Counted from the stretch's first letter, positions 28,036-37,728 are shown. The stretch is 64,000 nt of DNA from Nocardia jiangxiensis NBRC 101359 (GCF_000308615.1 NZ_BAGB01000161.1:1-64000), one strand, 5' to 3'. Notes: generated from the sequence alone by a model not told the origin. A program made the numbers and translations.

Positions 28036-29027
28036 TGCGCGCGTTCGTATTACACGAGACCTCCGGCCCCGAAGCCGGGCGAATCGGGACACTGCCCGAA
28101 CCCACCGGCGCACACGACTGGTCGGGCGGACGGCGGCTGCTGATCGAAGTGCACGCGACCGGAATCTCGTTCCCCGATCTCCTGCAGACTCGCGGCCAGT
28201 ACCAGCACGCCGTCCCGACGCCTTACGCCCCGGGCGGCGAAGTGGCGGGCATCGTGCTCGAAGCGCCTGCCGATTCGCGCTTCGCTCCCGGTGACCGCGT
28301 ATCGAGCCTCACGATCTGGGGCGGTATGGCCGAGCAGGCGCTCGGCTTGGAGCAGTACACCGTGAAACTGCCGCCGACAATGGATTTCGAGCGCGGCGCG
28401 GCGCTGATCCTCAACTATTCCACCGCATGGTTCGCGTTGTACCGGACCGACTTCACCGCCGGTGACACCGTCCTGGTGCACGGCGCGGCGGGCGGCGTCG
28501 GCACCGCTACCGTGCAGATCGCCGCAGCGCTGGGCGCACGGGTTCTCGCCGTGGTGTCCTCGGCGGAAAAAGAACAGGTGGCTCGGCAAGCCGGTGCCGC
28601 ACATGTGCTGCGGTCCGGCGACGACTGGCTCACGGCGGTGCGTGCGGTGACCGATGGGCAAGGAGTGCGCATCGTGGTCGATCCGGTCGGCGGCGACCGG
28701 TTCACCGATTCGCTGCGGGCCTTGGATGTCGGCGGCAGGCTGGCCATCGTCGGATTCACGGCGGGCGAGATCCCGACGGTCAAGGTGAACCGGTTGCTGC
28801 TGCGGGATTTGGCCGTCGTCGGGGTCGCGCTCGCGCCGTACGTCGCACGGTATCCCGAAGTCGCCCTGCGGATGACCGATGAACTGGAGCAGCTCGCCGC
28901 TCGCGGCGAGATCGATCCGCTCGTCGGCGACGTCCTGCCGCTGACCGACGGCACCCGGGCATTGCGCATCCTCGAGGAGCGTTCAGCGCTGGGCAAGGTC
29001 GTCGTCCGCGTGCGGGATACCGAGTAG
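28035..29027 (+). CDS. Zinc-independent MDR, NADPH:quinone reductase-like
   Basis: 330 residues. The ATG overlaps the SDR stop by one base (TGATG). MDR features: a GroES-like N-terminal domain with GISFPDLLQTRGQY, then VLVHGAAGGVGTATVQIA, the NADPH-binding motif of quinone reductases, and DPVGGDRF. It lacks the Cys residues of zinc alcohol dehydrogenases. It probably reduces quinones or alpha,beta-unsaturated carbonyls. It is the last gene of the operon; a strong hairpin follows 11 bp after the stop. Confidence 0.9.
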   Translation: MRAFVLHETSGPEAGRIGTLPEPTGAHDWSGGRRLLIEVHATGISFPDLLQTRGQYQHAVPTPYAPGGEVAGIVLEAPADSRFAPGDRVSSLTIWGGMAEQALGLEQYTVKLPPTMDFERGAALILNYSTAWFALYRTDFTAGDTVLVHGAAGGVGTATVQIAAALGARVLAVVSSAEKEQVARQAGAAHVLRSGDDWLTAVRAVTDGQGVRIVVDPVGGDRFTDSLRALDVGGRLAIVGFTAGEIPTVKVNRLLLRDLAVVGVALAPYVARYPEVALRMTDELEQLAARGEIDPLVGDVLPLTDGTRALRILEERSALGKVVVRVRDTE

Positions 29028-29037
29028 ACCGGCGATC

Positions 29038-29084
29038 GCGGTCAGTCAGGGCGCCTCGCATATCGAGGCGCCCTGACTGACCGC
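29038..29084. terminator. Perfect 21-bp stem terminator between convergent genes
   Basis: Arms 29038-29058 and 29064-29084 are exact reverse complements with a CATAT loop. It ends the LLM/PucR operon; the convergent SDR gene stops at 29254, so it could also stop transcripts from that side. There is no U-tract. Confidence 0.9.
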
Positions 29085-29253
29085 GTCCGAGTTGGACGGC
29101 TTCGTGCGGACGAAGGGCGGTGAGACTGCGCCCGCCTGCCAGTGCGTGTGCGCGGTGTATCGCGGCCGACCAGCGGACGAGGGGCCACAGGGCACAGTGC
29201 CCCGATGCTCGGCTGCGAGCACCCACGCACCAAGGCATTGTGGGCTGTACTCG

Positions 29254-30042
29254 TTAGTTCACCAGTACTCCGCCGTCGACCGGCAAGCTCACCCCGGTGA
29301 CGTAAGCGGCGGCATCGCTGGCCAGGAAAACCGCCACCGCGGCAACGTCTTCCGGGTCGCCGATGCGGCCGATCGGGATGCGCGCGGCGATGATCTTGCG
29401 CTTGTAGTTCTCGCTGTAGTGCGCCGTGGCCTCGGAGGGGAAGACGCCCGGCAGGATGGCGTTCACCCGAATTCCCTTGGGGCCCAATTGCGCTGCGAGA
29501 TCTCTGGTCATGCCCAGCACGGCGGATTTACTGGCGCTGTAGGCGGCCGCGGGCATCTTGGCGGTGGTCAGCGCCATCACGCTGGAGATGTTCACGATCG
29601 AACCACCGGCCGGCATCTCCCGTACCGCGGCCTGGGTCATCCAGTAGGTGCCGTGCAGATTCACCTCGACCGTCGCGCGGAAGTGCTCAGGCGGATCGAC
29701 GGCCACCTCGTGGTACTCCCCGCCGGTTCCGGCATTGTTGACCAGTACATCCACCCGGCCGAACCGTTCGAGCGCGGCGGCGATCACCCGATCGCAGTCC
29801 TCGATCCGGGTCACGTCACCCGCGACCGCGAGCACATTCGGGTTGTGCGCGCGCACCGCTTCGGCAGTGGCCGCGAGAGCCTCGGCGCGGCGGGCCACGA
29901 TAACCACATCCGCGCCCGCCTGCGCCATCGCCAGCGCGTGGGCCACGCCCAGACCCGAGGACGCGCCGGTGACCACCGCGACCTTTCCGGCCAATGAGAA
30001 GCGTTCGGCCACAGTATGTCCGGAGGATTCGTTCGCTGTCAT
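29254..30042 (-). CDS. SDR-family oxidoreductase
   Basis: 262 residues from the ATG at 30042. Marks: VVTGASSGLGVAHA, VLVNNAGTGG, the Ser of NISSVMALTT, YSASKSAVLG, and a C-terminal GVSLPVDGG. It belongs to the classical 3-oxoacyl reductase/3-hydroxyacyl dehydrogenase group and uses NAD(P)H. It is divergent from the APH-type kinase gene, with a short shared promoter region. Together with the acyl-CoA dehydrogenase and MaoC hydratase nearby it could perform the hydroxyacyl step of a dedicated beta-oxidation, or the LvaD-like keto reduction of a 4-oxo acid (inference). Confidence 0.88.
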   Translation of the reverse strand: MTANESSGHTVAERFSLAGKVAVVTGASSGLGVAHALAMAQAGADVVIVARRAEALAATAEAVRAHNPNVLAVAGDVTRIEDCDRVIAAALERFGRVDVLVNNAGTGGEYHEVAVDPPEHFRATVEVNLHGTYWMTQAAVREMPAGGSIVNISSVMALTTAKMPAAAYSASKSAVLGMTRDLAAQLGPKGIRVNAILPGVFPSEATAHYSENYKRKIIAARIPIGRIGDPEDVAAVAVFLASDAAAYVTGVSLPVDGGVLVN

Positions 30043-30120
30043 GGGCGAGCTGTACCACGTGCCCAGCGAGTGCTGGAACAGCACGATCCGGCGGCACTGT
30101 GGATACCTCCACCGCCTCCG

Positions 30121-31233
30121 ATGCAGGTCCTTGTCCCGCCGACCGCGCTGATCGACAGTGACGCCGTGACAGATTTCGATGTGCGATCCCTGACCGCCCG
30201 CGCGAGTGCGGAAGCCGGACGCCGCTGGCCCGGGGCCTACGTCTCGGACCCGGAGCCGCTGCCCGGCGGGGTATCGAGCCTGACCTACCGCGCACTGCTG
30301 CACCGGCCGAGCAATGCGGATCTGCCGATCGTGGTCAAGATGGCTCCGCCCGGCCTGACAGCGGTCCGCAATCGGGACGTCCTGCGGCAGGCGCGCATCC
30401 TGCGCGCTCTGAGTGCGGCCGAGGGAGTTCCGGTGCCGGAGATCGTCTTCGAGGATCCCGGCGATCCGGACGACCTCGACACTCCCCCGATGTTTGCGAT
30501 GACGCTGGTTCCGGGACAGTCCTACGAACCGCTGCTGGACGTCGCCGCGAGTCCGCCGACCGCGGCCGAGATCGGCATCCGCGCGGTGGCCGCGGCCCGC
30601 GCACTGGCCCACATGCAGAACATCGATCCGGCTGCGCTCGTCGCCGACACCGAGACGCCCGTCCGGCTGGCGGACGAGTTGGATCGGTGGCAGCGACTGC
30701 TCGGCACTGTCGAGGACGACATCGCGCCCGGCCACGCGGATCTGCACGCCGCACTGGTGCGTCGGATGCCACGGCCCGTGCCGCCGACGCTGGTGCACGG
30801 CGACTACCGGCTCGCCAACATGCTGTTCGCAGGGGATGCACTGACCGCGATCATCGATTGGGAGATCTGGTCGATCGGCGATCCGCGCGCCGATCTGGCG
30901 TGGCTGCTCATGCACACCGACCCGGTGCACCGGTTCCGCATCACCCGCCCGGACGCCGATATCGTTGCGGGACAAGGCATGCCGAGTGCCGAGGTCTTGC
31001 TGGCCGCCTATCGGGAAATCCGCGCGGCCCCGATGCCCGACATCGACTGGTTCCTTGCCTACTGCCTCTACAAGACCGCCTCCACGCTCGCGGTGCTGAT
31101 CAAGCGCAACCGCAGACGGCCCGATCCCGACCCCACACTCGAGGTGGCAGCGAGCAGCCTGGCCGAGGTAATCGCACGCGGCCGGGACATCCTGGCGGGG
31201 GCCGAACAACAATCACTGCCCGCGCGGCAGTGA
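30121..31233 (+). CDS. APH-type phosphotransferase (ACAD10/11-N or LvaA-like kinase)
   Basis: 370 residues from ATG 30121; a GTG at 30166 (VTDFDVRSL) is an equally possible start, and neither has a clear ribosome site. Kinase marks: the catalytic loop LVHGDYRLANMLF and the metal-binding IIDWEIWSIGDPRADLAW. This is the aminoglycoside-phosphotransferase fold subgroup that sits next to acyl-CoA dehydrogenases and is fused to them in eukaryotic ACAD10/11. LvaA of Pseudomonas putida, of the same fold, phosphorylates 4-hydroxyacyl-CoA. The acyl-CoA dehydrogenase gene lies 780 bp downstream, with the MaoC gene on the opposite strand between them. Antibiotic resistance is unlikely from context. Confidence 0.85.
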   Translation: MQVLVPPTALIDSDAVTDFDVRSLTARASAEAGRRWPGAYVSDPEPLPGGVSSLTYRALLHRPSNADLPIVVKMAPPGLTAVRNRDVLRQARILRALSAAEGVPVPEIVFEDPGDPDDLDTPPMFAMTLVPGQSYEPLLDVAASPPTAAEIGIRAVAAARALAHMQNIDPAALVADTETPVRLADELDRWQRLLGTVEDDIAPGHADLHAALVRRMPRPVPPTLVHGDYRLANMLFAGDALTAIIDWEIWSIGDPRADLAWLLMHTDPVHRFRITRPDADIVAGQGMPSAEVLLAAYREIRAAPMPDIDWFLAYCLYKTASTLAVLIKRNRRRPDPDPTLEVAASSLAEVIARGRDILAGAEQQSLPARQ

Positions 31234-31406
31234 CGACCCGAGCGCTCCGGCGAGCGACGGTGGCTCGAGGCCCGTCCGACACCGATCATCACAGGGCCGG
31301 GGTGGTGATCACCGCCTCGGCCCCCTTCGATCCGCACCTCGGCGCACCGGAGACCGGACGACAAGCCGCTGGATTACCCAGTGCCGCAAATTATTTCGTG
31401 ACTCGG

Positions 31407-31859
31407 TCAGTGGAAATACGCGACGATCGAGTCAGCGACGCACGCCGGTGTGGACTCGCCCTCGATCTCGAACGTCTCGCGGATCGTGCACCGCATCCCG
31501 CCCTCGATCGGCCGGGCCTCGACGAGCGTCGCGATCATCCGCACTCGCGCACCGGTCTTGACCGGACTGAGGAACCGCACCTTCTCGAAACCGTAGTTCA
31601 AGCCCAGGGAATGCCCGGTCAGCTCGTAGAGCTCGTAGAGGAACTTCGGTCCCAGCGACAGTGTGTACAGACCGTGCGCGATGGTTCCGCCGAGCCCGGC
31701 CCGACGCCCACGCTCCGGGTCGAGGTGGATGTCCTCGAAATCGTCGGTGGCGTGGGCGAACGCGGTGATCCGCTCCTGGGTGATCTCGTGCCACTCGCTG
31801 GTGCCGAGCTCGGAGCCCACCCGCGCGACCAGTTCATCGATACCGTTCAACGTCAGCAT
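31407..31859 (-). CDS. MaoC-type (R)-specific enoyl-CoA hydratase, HtdZ/Rv0130-like
   Basis: 150 residues, the size of the single hot-dog hydratases such as M. tuberculosis Rv0130. The hydratase-2 motif is visible as AHATDDFEDIHLDPERG with its Asp and His, followed by GGTIAHGLYTLSLGP. It hydrates trans-2-enoyl-CoA to (R)-3-hydroxyacyl-CoA. The ATG at 31859 gives the family length; an upstream extension of the frame would be antisense-like. It lies on the opposite strand between the kinase and the acyl-CoA dehydrogenase and would complete the step after dehydrogenation. Confidence 0.88.
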   Translation of the reverse strand: MLTLNGIDELVARVGSELGTSEWHEITQERITAFAHATDDFEDIHLDPERGRRAGLGGTIAHGLYTLSLGPKFLYELYELTGHSLGLNYGFEKVRFLSPVKTGARVRMIATLVEARPIEGGMRCTIRETFEIEGESTPACVADSIVAYFH

Positions 31860-32012
31860 GAGCGCAGGCAACCATGCCGCACACCGGGCGTCACGCCGAT
31901 GCCGGACCGCCACTGGAGCAATCGACAGTGCCGCCGCGGCGGCCGATGGGCCCGGACCGGTCTGCGGCCCTACCTTCCGGTCGACAGCAACGACCCGAGA
32001 GGAAATCCGCTC

Positions 32013-33269
32013 ATGGATTGGTCCATCCCCGATGACGTCCAGCGCTTCGTCGTCGATCTCGACGCGTTCATCGACCGGGGCATCACTCCGCTCGAGACCG
32101 AGTACCCGCAGTACTTCGACCATCGCCGGGAATACGCGCGCACCGATTGGGAGCGCGACGGCTTCCCCAAGCAGCAGTGGCGCGAGTTGCTGCTGGAGAT
32201 CCGTCGGCGCGCGGACGCGGCGGGCTTCTTCCGTTTCCCGCTGCCCAAGGCGCTCGGTGGCCAGGACGGCTCCAACCTGGCGATGGCGGTCATCCGCGAA
32301 CATCTGCTGACCCGCGGTTCAGGCGCGCACTTCCCGCACGCCGACGAGGCGTCGGTGATCGCCAATCTCCCGCTGGCGCTGGTCCTGCACGAGTACGGCA
32401 CCGACGAGCAGCGCGAGCAGTATCTCGAACCGCTCATCCGCGGCGATATCGAAATCGCCTTCGGGCTCACCGAACCCGGCCACGGCAGCGCGGCCACCTA
32501 CCTCGAGACCACCGCCCGCCGCGACGGCGACGACTGGATCATCAACGGCACCAAGCGTTTCAACAGTCTGGTCGACTGCTCCGCAGTCGACGTCGTGTTC
32601 GCCCGGACCTCGGGCACCACCGGCAAGGCGGACGGTATCACCGCCTTCCTGGTGCCCACCGACGCGCCGGGATTCTCGATTCCGTTCAACCACTGGACGT
32701 TCAACATGCCCAGTGACCATTCGGAAGTCCAGCTCGATGATGTCCGGGTGCCGGGCACCGCGGTGCTGGGCGAACTGGGTCGTGGCCTGGACTGCGCGCA
32801 GCTGTTCGTGCACGAGAACCGCATCCGCCAGGCCGCATCGTCGCTCGGCGCGGCGCAGTACTGCATCGACCGCAGTGTCGAATATGCCCAGGAGCGCGTG
32901 GTTTTCGGCAAGTCGCTGCACGAGCACCAGGGCGTGCAGTGGCAGTTGGTGGAGTTGCAGACCGACGCCGAGCTGATCCGCAACACGCTGTACAAAACCG
33001 CGGCGATGATGGACGAGCTGGGCAAGACGGCCGTCACCGACAAGGTGGCGATGGTCAACATGCGGGCCAACCAACTGGCCTGCCGGGCCGCGGACCGCGC
33101 CATCCAGATCCACGGCGGCGTCGGCTACACCCGCCACAAGCAGTTCGAGCACCTGTACCGGCACCACCGCCGCTACCGGATCACCGAGGGCACCGACGAA
33201 CTCCAATTGCGCCGAATTGCGAGCACCATGTTCGACTTCGGCGCGCGGCGTGGTCGACCGTCCGCGTGA
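32013..33269 (+). CDS. Acyl-CoA dehydrogenase
   Basis: 418 residues with AFGLTEPGHGSAATYLETTA (FAD/substrate motif), FNMPSDHSEVQLDDVRVP, AIQIHGGVGYTRHKQFEHLYR and a C-terminal RITEGTDELQLRRIA. The Glu of TEGT is at the position of the catalytic base of medium-chain dehydrogenases, so ordinary alpha,beta-dehydrogenation is expected. The ATG at 32013 follows GAGGA by about 10 bp. It overlaps the LuxR gene by 4 bp (GTGA). The kinase upstream raises the alternative that it acts on a phosphorylated 4-hydroxyacyl-CoA. Confidence 0.9.
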   Translation: MDWSIPDDVQRFVVDLDAFIDRGITPLETEYPQYFDHRREYARTDWERDGFPKQQWRELLLEIRRRADAAGFFRFPLPKALGGQDGSNLAMAVIREHLLTRGSGAHFPHADEASVIANLPLALVLHEYGTDEQREQYLEPLIRGDIEIAFGLTEPGHGSAATYLETTARRDGDDWIINGTKRFNSLVDCSAVDVVFARTSGTTGKADGITAFLVPTDAPGFSIPFNHWTFNMPSDHSEVQLDDVRVPGTAVLGELGRGLDCAQLFVHENRIRQAASSLGAAQYCIDRSVEYAQERVVFGKSLHEHQGVQWQLVELQTDAELIRNTLYKTAAMMDELGKTAVTDKVAMVNMRANQLACRAADRAIQIHGGVGYTRHKQFEHLYRHHRRYRITEGTDELQLRRIASTMFDFGARRGRPSA

Positions 33270-34453
33270 ACGGGCGCGACACTCCGGTCCACGGCGGGGC
33301 GAAACATGTCGAGCTGTACTGGAAAGCGGTCTCCGCGCTGCGCTCGGCATGGGAGGCGCTCGGGGATCCCGGACTCCTGACGCCGGGCCCCGTGCCGGAC
33401 CTGGAATCCATCGATGCCGAACTCGCCGCCACGCAGCATCGCCTCCGGGAATACTTCACCGGACCGGACACCGTGCCGGACGGGCAGCGCCTGCTGGCGA
33501 TCGGTCGCGGACTGGCCCAGATCTCCGATATCCGATACGAGATCCGCGGCCACGTCCTCGGCGAGCGATTGCGGCGCATCGAACAGCTCGACGCCGCCAT
33601 CGCCGTGCTGCACCGGGAACGGACCACCGCGGGCCTGCTCGAGCGGGTCTGCCCGGTCGTGGCCGACTACTGCGAATTCGACCGTGTACTGCTCTCGCGG
33701 GTGGATCGCTCGACCTGGCAGCCCTGGCGCTCGTACGCCCGTGTCGCCCGCGACACCGAGGAGCGGTTCCGGATGTGGCTGCGGACCGCGCCGCAGATCC
33801 GGCTCCGACATCTCATGCCCGAAGCCGATATCGCGCGCCGGGGTCGCGCGGCACTGATCAACGCCGCCGACCCGCTCGCGGGGGTCCCGCACGAGCTGAT
33901 GGCCGCCGCGGGATTGACCACCTACGTCGCTGTGCCGCTCACCGCGGGCACTCGGGTGATCGGGTTTCTGCATGCCGATCGCGCCGACCGCGACGTCGTC
34001 GCCGCCGACCGCGATGTGCTCACCTCCTTCGTGGGCCGGTTCGATCGACTCTTCGAACACATCGCACTGGTGGAACGGCTCGCGGGCCAGCGCGACCGGC
34101 TCCGGGACTCGATGCGCGCCACGCAGACCCTGCTCGACGAGTACGGCGAAGCCGATATCGAGCTGGATTCCATTGTGTCCGACAGTATTTCGGCAGATGC
34201 ACCGGCCTCGCGCCCCGAGCACGACGAACTTTCGTCGCTGACCGCCCGGGAGCGCGAGGTGCTGGCACTGCTGGCCACCGGCGCCACCAACGCCCGCATC
34301 GCCGACACCTTGGTGATCACCGGGGAGACGGTGAAGTTCCATGTGAAGGGCATTCTGCGCAAGCTGCGGGTGGAGAACCGCGCCGAGGCCGCCACTCTGT
34401 ACCTGCGGCTGACCATCGGCGCGCCGCGCGGTCAGAGTGCGATCAGCTCCTGA
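33266..34453 (+). CDS. GAF-domain LuxR-type transcriptional regulator
   Basis: 395 residues from a GTG overlapping the dehydrogenase stop (GTGA), consistent with coupled translation. The middle (residues ~120-280) reads as a GAF sensor: VCPVVADYCEFDRVLLSRVD, then YVAVPLTAGTRVIGFLHADR. The C-terminus (from ~325) is a LuxR helix-turn-helix: LTAREREVLALLATGATN, then TVKFHVKGILRKLRVENR. There is no receiver domain, so it is probably a one-component regulator of the adjacent acyl-CoA genes or the Liv transporter. Its 3' end overlaps the convergent ABC ATPase gene by 22 bp. Confidence 0.88.
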   Translation: MNGRDTPVHGGAKHVELYWKAVSALRSAWEALGDPGLLTPGPVPDLESIDAELAATQHRLREYFTGPDTVPDGQRLLAIGRGLAQISDIRYEIRGHVLGERLRRIEQLDAAIAVLHRERTTAGLLERVCPVVADYCEFDRVLLSRVDRSTWQPWRSYARVARDTEERFRMWLRTAPQIRLRHLMPEADIARRGRAALINAADPLAGVPHELMAAAGLTTYVAVPLTAGTRVIGFLHADRADRDVVAADRDVLTSFVGRFDRLFEHIALVERLAGQRDRLRDSMRATQTLLDEYGEADIELDSIVSDSISADAPASRPEHDELSSLTAREREVLALLATGATNARIADTLVITGETVKFHVKGILRKLRVENRAEAATLYLRLTIGAPRGQSAISS

Positions 34454-35124
34454 ACCTCACGCTTGTCCAGGTCCGCCACGGCGCCGCCGCCCACCAACTC
34501 GCCCTTGCGCAGGGCGATGAAACGCTCGGCCGTCTTCTTGATCATGCCGATATGTTGTTCCACCAGCAGCAGGGCCGTGCCTGCGGCGCGGATTCTGCGC
34601 AACGCCTCGGTCAGCTCGTCGATGACCACCGGGGCGAGGCCCTCGGTCGGCTCGTCGAGCATCAGTAGCCGCGGTTCGGCCAGCAGCGCCCTGGCGATGG
34701 CCAGCATCTGCTGCTCGCCGCCGCTGAGGGCGGTGCCGGGCCGGTTGCGGCCGCGTTCCAGATTGGGGAACAGCTCGAAGACCTTCTCCACCGTCCACTG
34801 CCCCGTGCGGCGCGAGGCCCGGCCGAGGCGGATGTTCTCCTCCACGGTCAGGTTGCCGAAGATCCGTTTTCCCTGCGGCACCAGGCTGACCCCGCGCGCG
34901 GCCGGGTCGTAGGCGCGACGGCCGATCGGCCTGCCGTCGATGCAGATCTGTCCGGTCACCGTGGGCACACCGAAGATCGACAGCAGCGCAGTGGTTTTCC
35001 CCGCTCCGTTGCGCCCGACCAGGCCGACCGTCTCACCCTCCTCGATCGCGAAGGACACCTCCCGCAGCACCACCGCACCCTGATAGGACGCTCCGACACC
35101 GTTGAATTCCAGTAGCGTGCTCAT
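34432..35124 (-). CDS. livF: ABC transporter ATPase, LivF-type
   Basis: 230 residues with Walker A GRNGAGKTT, signature LSGGEQQMLA, Walker B LLMLDEPTEGL and the switch His in EQHIGMI. It is the second ATPase of a branched-chain amino acid/amide-type (HAAT) importer. The ATG overlaps the LivG stop (ATGA). It is the last gene of the five-gene transporter operon. The livF name denotes position in the complex; the substrate need not be leucine. Confidence 0.9.
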   Translation of the reverse strand: MSTLLEFNGVGASYQGAVVLREVSFAIEEGETVGLVGRNGAGKTTALLSIFGVPTVTGQICIDGRPIGRRAYDPAARGVSLVPQGKRIFGNLTVEENIRLGRASRRTGQWTVEKVFELFPNLERGRNRPGTALSGGEQQMLAIARALLAEPRLLMLDEPTEGLAPVVIDELTEALRRIRAAGTALLLVEQHIGMIKKTAERFIALRKGELVGGGAVADLDKREVQELIAL

Positions 35125-35822
35125 GCCGCGCTCCCCAGGTAGGCGCGGACCACGGCCGGGTCCGCGCGGACGTCGGCGGGCGCGCCCGAGGCGAGCACCT
35201 GCCCGAGATTCAGCACCGTGATCCGGTCGCAGGTGCGGAAGACACCGTCGACGTCGTGCTCCACCAGCAGTGCGGCGACCCCGCGCTGCTGACACAGCTC
35301 CCGCAGGTGTGCCAGCATCCGCACCGATTCGTCGGCCACCAGGCCCGCGCACGGCTCGTCCAGCAGCACCACCTTCGGATCACCGATCAGCGCCAGCGCC
35401 AGATCCACCGAACGCTGAGTGCCGTAAGCGATTTCGCCGCAGACCGTATCCAGCACCAGGCCGAGGCCCAGCGCCTCGATCACCCCGTCCAGATCCGATT
35501 CGCCCTGCCGCCGGGCAACCATCTCGAGTTGCGCGCGCACGGTCATCGACGGGAACACGCTGGTGCGCTGGAACGACCGGGCGACACCGCGATGCCGCCG
35601 CCAGCCGGGCGACCGCGCAGTGATGTCGGCACCCTGGAACCACACCTGCCCGCCCGAGACCTTGGTGCGCCCGGACAGCGCGTCGATGAAGGTCGACTTG
35701 CCCGCACCGTTGGGCCCGATGACACCGTGCACGACACCGGGTTCCAGCTCGATGTCCACCTCGGTCAGCGCCTCGACCGCACCGTAGCGGACGCTCACGC
35801 CGCGTCCTTCGAACAACGTCAT
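35121..35822 (-). CDS. livG: ABC transporter ATPase, LivG-type
   Basis: 233 residues with Walker A GPNGAGKST, a LivG-like weakened signature AYGTQRSVDLALAL, Walker B VVLLDEPCAGL and the switch His in VEHDVDGV. It pairs with LivF to drive uptake. It overlaps the permease gene upstream and LivF downstream by 4 bp each, as expected for equal synthesis of the subunits. Confidence 0.9.
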   Translation of the reverse strand: MTLFEGRGVSVRYGAVEALTEVDIELEPGVVHGVIGPNGAGKSTFIDALSGRTKVSGGQVWFQGADITARSPGWRRHRGVARSFQRTSVFPSMTVRAQLEMVARRQGESDLDGVIEALGLGLVLDTVCGEIAYGTQRSVDLALALIGDPKVVLLDEPCAGLVADESVRMLAHLRELCQQRGVAALLVEHDVDGVFRTCDRITVLNLGQVLASGAPADVRADPAVVRAYLGSAA

Positions 35823-36874
35823 TTCTCGTTCTCCTTCCGGCGCGAGCGCATTCGCCCCCACAGCCGCTGTGCACTGCCGACGATGCCGCCGGGCAGGAAC
35901 ATCAGCACCAGGATCAGCGCGATGCCGATGTAGAGGTGCAGATTGCCGGAGCTGTTGAACGTCGCCTGCGCCCAGACGTAGAGGAATCCACCGAGCACGG
36001 GCCCGCCGAGCGTGCTCGCACCGCCCACGATCGTCGCGGTCAGCGAATCGCCCGCTTCGAGGAAACCGAGCACTTCCGGCGAGACGTAGGCGGCGTTGAT
36101 CGCGAACAGCACCCCGGCCAGTGCCGCGACGAAACCCGATGCCACGAAGGCGATCAGCCGCGGCCGGTAGGTGTCGAATCCGGAGAAACGCATCCGTTCC
36201 TCGTTCTCCCGGATTCCTTCGAGCAGCGTCCCGAAGGAGGTGCGGCCCACCACCCACATGCCGAAAACGACCAGTACCAACACGATCCACGCCACCGGCC
36301 AGAACAAGCCCGCGTTCATCACGTCGGAACGGCTCAGGCCCAGGAAACTCGTCCCGGGCGGGAACGGCGCCTGCAGGCCGTCGAACGCACCGGTGTAGGG
36401 GATGGCGAAACGTTGGATGCACAGCGCGTACAGAGCCTGCCCGAAGGCCAGGGTCAGCATCAGGAAACCCATACCGGTGGCTCGAACCACCAACGCCCCC
36501 ATCACTATTGCGAGCACGGTACCCACCAGCAGCCCGAATCCGGCGGCGGCGAGCGGGGTGAACTGCCACCGGGTGATCGCGATAGCGTAACCGTAGGCGG
36601 CACCGCCGAAGAAGGCGACGTGCCCCAGGCTGATCAAGCCGAGATGCCGGGCCAGGAACCCGATCGACAGTGCGAGCATCGACAGGATCAGCCCGTCGAA
36701 CAGCAGGGTGATGTAGTAGCGGTCGAGCACGATATACGGCACGGCCAGCCCGGCGGCGAGCACGACCACGGCGACGAGGGCGCCGCGCGGTATCCGGTTG
36801 CGGACCAGCACTCCGCCGATTCTGTTGCCGCGCAGCGTCTTCGGCTCTTTCTTGGCCACGATGGTGGCGTTCAT
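35819..36874 (-). CDS. livM: ABC transporter permease, LivM-type
   Basis: 351 residues with about ten hydrophobic segments and the LivM landmarks GHVAFFGGAAYGYAI and GIRENEERMRFSGFDTYRPR, the cytoplasmic coupling loop. A basic N-terminus precedes the first membrane helix. It overlaps LivH and LivG by 4 bp each. It forms the membrane pore with LivH. Confidence 0.9.
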   Translation of the reverse strand: MNATIVAKKEPKTLRGNRIGGVLVRNRIPRGALVAVVVLAAGLAVPYIVLDRYYITLLFDGLILSMLALSIGFLARHLGLISLGHVAFFGGAAYGYAIAITRWQFTPLAAAGFGLLVGTVLAIVMGALVVRATGMGFLMLTLAFGQALYALCIQRFAIPYTGAFDGLQAPFPPGTSFLGLSRSDVMNAGLFWPVAWIVLVLVVFGMWVVGRTSFGTLLEGIRENEERMRFSGFDTYRPRLIAFVASGFVAALAGVLFAINAAYVSPEVLGFLEAGDSLTATIVGGASTLGGPVLGGFLYVWAQATFNSSGNLHLYIGIALILVLMFLPGGIVGSAQRLWGRMRSRRKENEK

Positions 36875-37728
36875 GCGCGGACTCGCTTTCCGGCCAGCCC
36901 GGCCGGCCGCCACAGCAGCACGACCGCCAGCGCGATATAGGGAACCAGAACCGACAGGCTCGGATTCCAGACCGAGCCGAGGGTCTGGACGATGCCCAGT
37001 CCCATCCCGGCGACCATCGCGCCGCCGATACTGCCGGCCCCGCCGACGACCACGACGATGAGCACCGTGATCAGGATATTGACGCCCATTTCCGGGTAGA
37101 CCGAGAAGTACGGCGCCGCAAGGGCTCCGGACAGTCCGGCCAGTGCGCATCCGAGGCACACCACGATGAGGCTGACCCGGTCGACATTGATGCCGAGGAT
37201 GCCCGCGGTCTGCACGTCCTGGCTCGCGGCGCGGATGTGCAGACCGGTGCGACTCGACCGGATCCACAGCACCAAACCGACGGCCAGCACCAGTGCGACC
37301 ACGATGATGAACAACCGATAGCTCGGATACTCGAACCCGGCGATCGAGGTCGTGCCCGACAGCAGCGCCGGCGCCTGCACCGACAACGTGCGCTCACCCC
37401 AGATCAATACGATCACCCGTTCCAGCACCATGGCCAGGCCGAAGGTGACCAATCCGGTCTCGATGTGCGACCTGTTCTGCAGCCGCCGGAAGAAGGCCAG
37501 CTCCAGCACCACACCCAGGACGGCCAGCACGACCGGCGCGAGAATCAGTGCCGCCCAGAAGTTCACGTGCTGGGCCGCACTGTAAGCGACATAGGCGCCT
37601 GCCATGTAGAGCGAGCCGTGCGAGAAGTTGGTGACCCCGCGCAGCCCGAAGATCATGGCGAGGCCCGAACTCAGGATCATCAGTAGCGCGCCGAGCGCGA
37701 TCCCGTTCAACACCTGCGCGAGACTCAT
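36871..37728 (-). CDS. livH: ABC transporter permease, LivH-type
   Basis: 285 residues, almost entirely hydrophobic, beginning with the typical LivH pattern MSLAQVLNGIALGALLMI and FGLRGVTNFSHGSLYMAGA. The loop RSSRTGLHIRAASQDVQTAGILGI is the ATPase contact (split here: RSSRTGLHIRAASQ, then DVQTAGILGI). It lies 37 bp after the binding-protein gene, so the transporter is transcribed from the promoter upstream of 38983. Confidence 0.85.
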   Translation of the reverse strand: MSLAQVLNGIALGALLMILSSGLAMIFGLRGVTNFSHGSLYMAGAYVAYSAAQHVNFWAALILAPVVLAVLGVVLELAFFRRLQNRSHIETGLVTFGLAMVLERVIVLIWGERTLSVQAPALLSGTTSIAGFEYPSYRLFIIVVALVLAVGLVLWIRSSRTGLHIRAASQDVQTAGILGINVDRVSLIVVCLGCALAGLSGALAAPYFSVYPEMGVNILITVLIVVVVGGAGSIGGAMVAGMGLGIVQTLGSVWNPSLSVLVPYIALAVVLLWRPAGLAGKRVRA

